The notes under the pieces were generated by a model that saw only the letters and a list, made by a program, of their open reading frames with translations, did no database searches and had not been told where the DNA came from. This document shows, one piece after another, positions 1 to 7,600 of a DNA stretch of 11,576 nt. The stretch lies in NCBI GenBank assembly GCA_026770595.1, contig MU634536.1:1-11576 (forward strand), written 5' to 3'. Origin of the DNA: Ochromonadaceae sp. CCMP2298 (Eukaryota > Sar > Synurophyceae > Ochromonadales > Ochromonadaceae). Each line of letters begins with the position of its first letter. Positions within the stretch are counted from its first letter, which is position 1. The translations under genes were made by a program, and so were the position numbers.

Positions 1-738
1 CGCCTACTTCTCCTTCATGGAGATCCTGTTCCGGAACCACCTAGATGTGCTGTCGGGCCTGGACTCGCCCGTGTTCATCCAGCTGATCAAGACCAGCATC
101 GAGGGACTGCAGTCGAGCGGTAAGGCTCCTTAGACCAGTCCTTAGTCCCCGTTACCATTTTTCCTGTTCCCATAGTCCCCATAGTCTCGTCTCGTGCAGC
201 CCACCCGCACCCCAGTACCCACCCCTGCCCCCGAGCGTCCACTGTAATCACGCATACGCATATACCCTGTGATTCTCCCAACCTCACCCTCTTCTCCCAC
301 TCCCTCCTTCATACAGAGCTGTCTGTCAGCGCCCAGTGCGCCAGCTGCATCGACCACGTAGCCACTTATATATTCCTCAACCAGAACCGCGACAAGCCCG
401 TAGCGCAGCGCATGCGCCAGCACATGGCGTCCGATGCCGACATCTGGCACACCCTGATGAGCACTCTGTTCAACAGCCTGCTCTACGCCTCGCACGCCAA
501 CCACTGGGCCGTCACGCGGCCCATCCTCAGTCTACTGCTGGCCTCTGAGGCCTCCTTCACGGACTACCAGAACCAACTCGTGAGCACACAGGCAGTGGAG
601 AACCAAGACAAGCTGCGGGAGGAGTTCGGCAAGCTAACGGCGGACATTCAACGGTCACTGGAGACCACGAATAGAGACCGGTTCACGCAGAAGCTCACCA
701 TGTTCCGCCTCAATGTGCGCGTCTTCCTCACTGTCTAG
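1..738 (+). CDS. XPO7: Exportin-7-like nuclear transport receptor, C-terminal part (last two exons)
   Basis: Exportin-7 (RanBP16) is an importin-beta superfamily receptor that carries cargo through nuclear pores in a RanGTP-dependent way. Only the 3' end of the gene is present, entering from the left edge. The exons are 1-119 and 317-738, joined as g|ag to a Glu codon, giving 179 residues in the window and ending at TAG 736-738. The reading frame starts at base 2. Seen in the translation: an alpha-helical HEAT-like stretch, then the blocks NHWAVTRPILSLLLASEASF, DYQNQLVSTQ, and ETTNRDRFTQKLTMFRLNVR close to the stop. These fit the conserved C-terminal end of the XPO7 family as I know it. RanBP17 is a vertebrate paralogue, so XPO7 is the natural name in a protist. 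The RanGTP-binding N-terminus lies outside the window. No break or frameshift is visible. An XPO4-like receptor is the main alternative. Confidence 0.85.
120..316 (+). other. Intron in the exportin-7 gene (197 bases)
   Basis: The donor is GTAAGG and the acceptor is CATACAG, preceded by a long pyrimidine-rich tract (about 285-310). The phase is 1: the exon ends with the first base of a codon that is completed by AG at 317-318. Removing it joins two stretches that both read as exportin-7 in one frame. Other codon phases do not work, so the boundary is well supported. Confidence 0.9.
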
Positions 739-844
739 CAGCGCTTTAAGACATATAGGCGCTGTACACTCTGCTCCACGCTCTTTCTCTGGGTCAGGAA
801 ATTGTAGCAAATGCTATCATTACTTCATAACATAAGAGCTAATC

Positions 845-859
845 ACTAGTTTTACTAGT
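845..859. repeat. Short perfect inverted repeat ACTAGT-TTT-ACTAGT
   Basis: The palindromic hexamer ACTAGT occurs twice, separated by TTT, so it is both a direct and an inverted repeat. It lies about 110 bases after the exportin-7 stop, just before the TTATAAAACATGT motif. It may be chance or part of a 3' UTR fold. Confidence 0.6.
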
Positions 860-982
860 TATAAAACATGTGTAATTGCTATCTCTAACCTGAGCACGTA
901 ATAGGATGGACAGGAATCTAGACTCGGTCGGCCTACCAACCACAGCAGCCATTATACCCTCTTCGGCGTTCCTCTATATAAC

Positions 983-1018
983 AATTCCTGGAATTGGGTG
1001 TGGGAGAGGGGTTCTCCC
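983..1018. repeat. Two adjacent small inverted repeats
   Basis: AATTCC-T-GGAATT (983-995) is followed at once by GGGAGA-GGGGT-TCTCCC (1002-1007 with 1013-1018, 5-base loop). Both are perfect 6-bp arms. They lie directly upstream of the longer hairpin at 1047-1074, making a cluster of foldable elements in otherwise featureless spacer DNA. Confidence 0.6.
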
Positions 1019-1046
1019 TGAACCTGTAGAAGGGGATGGTTGGGGG

Positions 1047-1074
1047 CCGTTCTGACGACATCCTGTCAGAACGG
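1047..1074. repeat. Perfect 10-bp hairpin with 8-base loop
   Basis: The arms CCGTTCTGAC (1047-1056) and GTCAGAACGG (1065-1074) are exactly complementary around the loop GACATCCT. Two further G-T wobble pairs (1046/1075, 1045/1076) could extend the stem in RNA to 12 pairs. It is the most stable-looking fold in the spacer. No oligo-T tract follows, and I do not recognise it as a known snRNA, snoRNA or tRNA. Candidate roles are a piece of a small RNA, a 3' UTR structure or a remnant of a small inverted-repeat element. Confidence 0.7.
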
Positions 1075-1147
1075 TTATTGGTGCAAAACGAATCCCCCGG
1101 GTCCCCCTGCAGTGTTTAACTATATGCTGTACAATACTGTAATGCTA

Positions 1148-1303
1148 TATCATGCTAACGTATCATGCTATCGTATCATGGTGTCGTATCATGCTATCGC
1201 ATCATGCTATCATACCATTTAATCATATTATTCTATCATATCATATTACTATATCATGCTATCCTCTCAAGCTATCATATCATGCTATCAAATCATATCG
1301 TAC
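1148..1303. repeat. 13-bp minisatellite, 12 consecutive copies without indels
   Basis: The array reads as twelve head-to-tail 13-base units with consensus TATCATGCTATCR. Units start at 1148, 1161, 1174, 1187, 1200, 1213, 1226, 1239, 1252, 1265, 1278 and 1291. The best copies (1161, 1187, 1278) are identical except at the last base. The middle copies (1213-1251) have drifted most but keep the register exactly. Because 13 is not a multiple of 3, an open frame through it is unlikely to be coding. It sits in the spacer between exportin-7 and the large gene. Confidence 0.92.
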
Positions 1304-1630
1304 GCATGTACTCTTCTCTGTCCGTATAAATAATACTCATGTTGTTAAGAATCTTCTTGTTCGGATTGTTTGGCGCCATTTTGAAAGGGCCCTCTCCCGT
1401 CACGGTCCTTTTAAAACCCTCTTGGACGGGGCACTGGGTGCCTTCAGAAACCACATAAACGCATTAAAACCAAATTTTATAACCGTTCACGTTCCTCACT
1501 CACGTCTAGCGTTCTTGGTTTACAGTCTTCCCCAACTCGGCGCGCACTTTGGACGAGGCAGGTGGCTCTGTGTCTTACAGCTTTTGAAACTTCGCTTCTC
1601 GTCGATGGTAGGGACAGGTGTGCTCTAGAG
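1304..1630 (+). promoter_or_regulatory. Probable promoter and 5' UTR region of the large gene
   Basis: This stretch lies between the minisatellite and the first ATG of the large gene. It contains a TATA-like TATAAAT at 1325-1331. TTTGGCGCC at 1369-1377 matches the E2F/DP binding consensus TTTSSCGC. An in-frame TAA at 1412-1414 bounds the coding frame upstream. Two acceptor-like sites, TTTACAG (ending 1525) and TCTTACAG (ending 1580), mean an upstream non-coding or short coding exon cannot be excluded. Element functions are inferred from motif matches only. Confidence 0.4.
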
Positions 1631-4600
1631 ATGCACTCGTCACAGGGCAGAACCCCCTCGGCTCCGCCGGGGGCTTCCAAGCTGCTGCACTCCGCTCTCT
1701 CCACCTACGGGAAGACTTCCGCCCCCAGGCAGATGATTGATAAATCGTCGATTCTATGGAAGGATTTCATCACCGGAATCAGGCGCAGGAAAGTCTTGGT
1801 GAAGAGGCTGCACGATGCCGCGCTCCACTCGTCCACGTCGCTGAATATAATGCGGAGACAGCTGATGGAAGTGCGGCATCTGACGCTGCAGCTCATCGAG
1901 GACGCACTAGAGATCGAATACAGGTTCCAAATGTTCGACCCTGAGTCTGGTCTCGTTCAGTCGAGCGGGCACAAGTCGAAGCTGCCGCCCATGAGCAGCT
2001 TCCGGGCGATGGGGGAAAAGGAGGACGTGATTGCCCTAGTAGACATCATCAGCGACGTCGACGACCTGCTGCACATCCCCAACATCCGCACAATGCTCCC
2101 TGGGAACTTTCCTCAGGAGAGAAATCCCTTCTTGCTGGGCAAGAGCATCGACGAGCTGGCTGACATCACGCCCCCGCATCCGGAGCCTGGCAATACCGAG
2201 GAAGAGCTAAAGGTGCTCGAGCTGCTACGCTACAAAAGAGCAGCCAGGGCGCTGCTGCGGGCAGAGTGCCAGGTGCAGAACAACCTGCCAGTGGGGCTGC
2301 ACGAGATGGAGAGACTGATTGGGCGCATGGGCGAGGACGAGAATGTGGAACGACTGCTGCGTGCAACCGCCGTGCTGCTGGACAACGACCGCACAGAATT
2401 GAGCAAGGAGCCCGAGATGCGCTGCCTCACACACCCCGCATTCGCTATCGACGGCTTTGACACCCTTAATAGGCTGAACCGTTTCAAGGGCGAGCACCCT
2501 ATGCGTGTGGATGTGCAGGTGGCGGTGAGGCAGCTCATGGATCAGTGCTCCTTCGGGGTCGAGGAGACAACGACCACGTTCCTGCTAGAATGGGTGCAGC
2601 TGGTGCTGGGCGCGGTGGGGCGCAGCAAGTACGAGGACGAACTGAGCGTAGGCGCATCCACACTGCACTCGAATGGACTGCGGAGCGCGCAGGGACAGGG
2701 ACAGGGGCTGGGGCAGGGGGCGTACGCACAGTCCAAGCGCAAGCACGGTATGTACGAGCTACAGCAGCAGCCTTCCTCACACTTCGGCTTTAGCACTGGG
2801 GCTGGGACAGCGAGAGTGGGGGTGTCGGGGGTAAAACCTGGCCAGTACAATGACCTCACCTCCGTGGTCTCGAACTCATACCTAAGGGGTACTCATGAGG
2901 ATATATACGTCGAGCCAGAGCCCTTGGTGAAGAGAATCTCGCCCCCCCAGAGCAGGCCTGTGTCCAGGGGGGCGCTGACTTCCTCTAAAGCTGGGAACAT
3001 CACCGAGGCGATCCTGGCTGGCCAGCGTAACGCCGCGATTTCCTCCAGACCCGCCTCGCCGGGCGAGCTGGTGGGGATTTTCTCTCCCCTAGAGGACAGA
3101 GAGCTGAATCCGGATGGGTTCCAGCCGAATGGTTTAAATTATCAAGGAGGGCCTGGGCCTGAGAGCCAAGAGGTGCGGTTCGACCAGCAGCATCAAGTGA
3201 TGGCACGTGGGGCGGGGGCTTCTGCTGTCCGCGGTCTGCATGAGCAGGGGGCCTACGGGGGGGCCTACGGGGGGGGCTATGGCGGGCAGGGCGGCTCTGG
3301 GCAGGGCGGGCAGGAGTTGAGCGAAGCGCAGCGGCAGAGCGTACGGGAAGAAGTGCAGCGGATCGTCTCGCAGATGGGGATGGGGATGGGAATTGGAGTC
3401 AGGTCAGGGGGGTCGGTGACGGGCGTGGGCAGGTCCAAGCGGAGGGGGGAGGACGAGGAGGATGTGGAGCTGGACCGGGTCAGTTCACTGCGCTACGAGG
3501 TGCAGCGCATGCAGAGGGAGCTGCTGCGCAGGCAGGTGCTGGACCCTCGCCACTACCAGGTGTTATCTGTGGACGCGGTGGCGATAGCGCAGGCAGGGCT
3601 GACAGTGCCCATCTCACCGGGAGAGGGTCGGCGGTCGCAGGAGGCTTTACTGCAGGCTCAGGAGCCCATCCAGCTAGCGCAGAAGGTGGTGCACAGCAGT
3701 TGCCAGGGCAGGGTCAGGCACAGCACGGTGGTGGAGGCGCTGCTGGACGTGGAGGGCGAGGAGCTGCTGCTGAGGGTCAAGCAGGTGACGGAGGTGGACG
3801 AGGTCAGGGAGGAGGGAAGGGAGCACAGGGAGGGGGAGGAGGCGCAGGCGCTTGTTAGGGGTGGGGGCGTGAGCGGGAGTGCTGTCTCTAACAGCCAGGT
3901 CCGCAGTGAGGAGACAATCGCCTCCACCCGCCTGTCCAAGCTCACCTACAACCGCCTCTGTCCTGACTACGTCTTGGGACAACTGCAGAGCGCACGCAGA
4001 GTCCAGCGCCTGCGCATGCTGCAGAACGTTTTCGACGCCGTAGAACGTCTGGAGAGCCCATCAGGTCCCTTCTCGCTGCCAATCGACCGCCTCTTGTTGG
4101 GCAGCAGGTTCCAAGAGGACGGCATGGTGGTGGATCTGAGGATCGTGCGTAACGACGCCTGTGACGGTGTGGTCATCAACGTCACCCCCCTTTTGGGCAT
4201 AAACAACCCAGGCTGCCCGCCTGTCGGGCCCGTGACTATATTCCTGCCCGACCGAGAGCTACAGGTGCTGATGGTGAACCAGCACGGCCTTTACCTACTC
4301 GCCAGGAGCAAGTGGGCCTCTCTGGAGCTGGTCGCACAGTGGCTAGCAGGTCGCCTAAGCATCCGCAAGATCAGGGCGAACCCGCTGGGCGGTGAGCTGG
4401 AAGGTGAGGGCCTGGAGCAGGGAGAGGTGGGGGGCCTGGACCAGCCCTCCTTCGTGTCCCAGATTTCCGGTTCCACAAAAGACGGGGCCAAGCAGCTCGC
4501 ATGGGCGGATGACACACCCGCTACGGGGGCTGATGCGGGCGCTACGCGGGGTGGTGCTGTAGCAGGGGCTGCGATAGAGGGAGGCACAGTGTCATCTGCC

Positions 4601-7600
4601 CCCCCCGCCCCCCTGATCGCCTTTAGTGGTGGAGAAGGGGGTCTGCGTCCCTCAACATCGCCTGTGAAGCGCTCCCAGCAGGCCGCCTCTCCGCGCCCCT
4701 TTACCTCTCCCAGCAAGCGTAGGCGGGGGCTGTTGATGATGGATATGCAACTAGATAGGAGAGTGGATCTCTCAGAAGCACTGCTGCAGCAGTGGAGGGC
4801 TCGCAACACGCCCAGCATTACGGGTATGGACGTGCAGCTGCGGGCGACGCAGGATCTGGAGATGCTCGTGCTAAATACTGAGCTCAGGCTGCCGCTGCCC
4901 CACCGCTACCGGCTGCTTGTCAAGCAGTCGAGGCAGAAGGACAAGGAGCTGTTGGACTTGGGGGAGTACTCAGATGGAGACGAGGACGGGGAGGAGTACG
5001 TAAGTCAGCCCATCACGCTGCTCCACCGTCTCACCTCGTCAGAGTTGGCGGTGTTCGGCAATGCAGCGCTGGTTGACAAAAAGAAGACCACCCTTTCCCA
5101 AAACATGCGTGACGGGGAGCAGCAGCACCCGGATACGCAGATGTGGAACGTGCTGAGTCGACTGAAGGTATTCTTCCAGGTAAGGGAGGGCAGTGGTGGG
5201 AAGCAGATACGGGGAGAACTGTTAACGAAGCCAGGGGAGAACTGTTTACTACGTTACGATGCCGACATCGATCAGCCTTCACACTACTGTTAACTCCATT
5301 TCTGCCTTTCCTTTTATCGCAGGGCTCCAAGAGCGCGCCCTTTGCTGTGGAGTGCAATGCCAACGATGCGGACAACTGGAAGATTTCCTTCGACCGCAGG
5401 CTAGTTAGGGAGGTGAAGACTGTGTCCAAGGCGGTGCTGGTGCTGTCCGCCTCTGCGATAGGGGGGGAGCTGCTGATGGAGGCCGAGCCACTGGATCACT
5501 CAGTGCACAAGCATGTAAGTCCGTCGCTTTACCCATCTGTCTCTCGATCTACCTCTCCCTCTCGCTTTGACGTATTTGTCAATTGTATCTGTCGCTCTCT
5601 CTCCGCGCTGCATCTGGGCGCCACCCTTTTGCCCTGCGCCCTGCGTCCAACGTCCTAACGCTTGCTACTGCCTCGCACCCCCACATCCCCGCCTCCTCCC
5701 TTCTCCAGGTGGGCTCCAAGCTCCTGAGCGAGGCCGAGCTGGGAGATATCGTTTATTCCGAGGGCTGGCCCCCGAGCCTGCTGGAATACGCAGAGCGCAA
5801 GACCCTCGCCCTGCAGCTGCTGGACAAACTGAAAATCGTGGGACAGGGGCAGGGGCAAGAGCCACGCCTGGAGCTACACACTTTTCCAGAGACGCGCATG
5901 CTGCAGGTGGGGCAGTACCTGGGACCCCGAGAGACTGGGGAGCTGGGCAGTGTGGAGATTAGCTATCACAGCACGCTGTCGGACGTGCGCGTGCTGATAA
6001 AGAACGAGCTGGATGTCGAAGACGTGCCGAAGCAGTTCCGCTTCATGTACCAGGGCGCCCCCTGCAGCGTGAAGCAGGAGCCCTTCCGGCGCGCATGGGA
6101 GTGCTCCACCTGTCTGATCGCCGCCAAGTCCGTAGACTTCTCGGAGATAGGTACGGAGACAGATGATATGCAGAGGCGCAGGGAGGGCGCACCTAAGGTG
6201 GTGGAGGTGTCTCTGCTGCCCAAGGGCCAGCGCAGGGTGTTGGGTAAGTGGGCTGCGGTGCCTGTGGCCACGCTGTGCCAGGTGCTGGAGGGGTCCCAGG
6301 ATGTGCAGCTGCTGCACCCCCTGCTCAGACCCGGAGATGTTATCCGCATCGGCAGTGTGTTAGGCCGTGACTACCTGGTGCTGCCTATCCCCGCAGAGGA
6401 GGCGCTGCTGTACCCCAATAGTGTGAAGATCGGACCCGCCTATGACCTGGCCAAGGAGCCGGACTTCTCAGATCCCACCCAGGGCAACTTCCCGCACCCC
6501 AAGAAGGCCGGCATGTTCTGGGACTACCGCACAGAGGCCTCGCACAGTGTCTTGAAAAACGCCACAGACTGGGGGTTCCAGTACGTGACCCCGCCGCACC
6601 CGCTGGGCCTGCCTCCCAATAAGATGAAGGAGAATGAGAGACCCCTCGTGGATCTCGAGGAAGTGTCCCTGGACTCAACTGCGGGTAACAGACTGTCGGT
6701 CTCTCCTACTCGTAAGAGGCGTGAGAAGAGGCCTCTCAGGGACTGCTGGATCTGGCGATGCGTTCCGCAGAGAGAGGATTCCAGGCCCAGGTGGCTGCGG
6801 GAGTACCACGATGGCAATGTGCAGTACTCCTATGAGCACCGCAACTCCGCCCTGTCTCTGCAGCACTTCCGCGTCTCGGTTGATGTGAGCTATCTGGAGG
6901 TGCTGTGCACTGACAGCCGCGTAGGGGCCCTGTGCATACACGCACAGCGCACGCTAGACATGGAGGATGTCTCAGTCGAGCACTACGGCGACCTAGCCTT
7001 CAAGGCGATGTGCGAATGGGCCCCTAAGCAGCCGCCCGAGCACGGCGTGGATCGAGCCAAGTTCATCAAACTGGTACGTGACGTGGGCGCATTTCCGGAT
7101 CTGCAGAGGCCCGGGAGGGTGGCGCAGCTAGACGCGCTGTTTGCTAAGAAGGTGCAGGGGGAGTTTGGGATGGCTCAGAGGTACCTCACCTATGCGGGGT
7201 TTGTGCAATTGCTAAAAGAGGTGGCGGTGCTGCGGTTCCCCCCGCCCAAGTCCAAGCGCAAGAACGAGGGGGACGAGAAGTCCATGGGCAGTGGGATGGA
7301 CGACGGCAGTGTGGGCTCTCTGGGCAGCCTCGAGGGCTCTGGGGGTAGTGTGGGCTCCAGTGTGGTGAACAGTGTGGTCAGTGTGCGCGCGGAGGAGGGT
7401 AGAGCCAAGGGCAGGGCTTCGAAGAGCTACAGCCAGCGCAAAAGTTTCAAGCGCGTCAAGCCCAAGGAGGAGATAGAGGAGTCAGTAGAGCCCTCAGCTG
7501 ACCTGGACCCAGTGTACGTACTGCAGGCGTACGCCAAGTTCGTCGCAGAGTACGTCATGATGTACCCGGGATGGTACGCGGTCGTGTGGGAGGAGGCGAA

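Larger units (their letters stand above)
739..1140. other. Exportin-7 3' flank and non-coding spacer
   Basis: AT-rich sequence after the exportin-7 stop, with no convincing coding region on either strand. It probably holds the 3' UTR. A TGTAA pentamer at 871-875 lies within TTATAAAACATGTGTAA (859-875), 133 bases after the stop, and could be a 3' processing signal; AATAAA is absent. The rest contains the short inverted repeats listed separately and no recognisable RNA gene. Confidence 0.6.

Noticed and set aside
1148-1303. CRISPR array
   Set aside because: The repeats are directly adjacent with no spacers, the unit is only 13 bases, and the DNA is eukaryotic.
1152-1628. 158-residue plus-strand ORF over the minisatellite and promoter
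   Set aside because: Its first third is translated 13-bp repeat, the composition is not protein-like, and it overlaps the start of the real gene in another frame.
1562-1630. GTG start of the large gene at 1562
   Set aside because: This is a eukaryotic gene with introns, so a GTG start is unlikely. The first in-frame ATG is at 1631, and the frame is open upstream only to TAA at 1412-1414.
4291-4818. 175-residue minus-strand ORF
   Set aside because: It is a shadow of the GC-rich low-complexity coding strand, with Ser/Pro/Arg-biased composition and no recognisable motif.
5000-5042. GTAAGT donor at 5000 with a CAG at 5042 as a possible intron
   Set aside because: It would be only 43 bases against 143-197 for the supported introns and would shift the frame. 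The retained codons read as normal protein.
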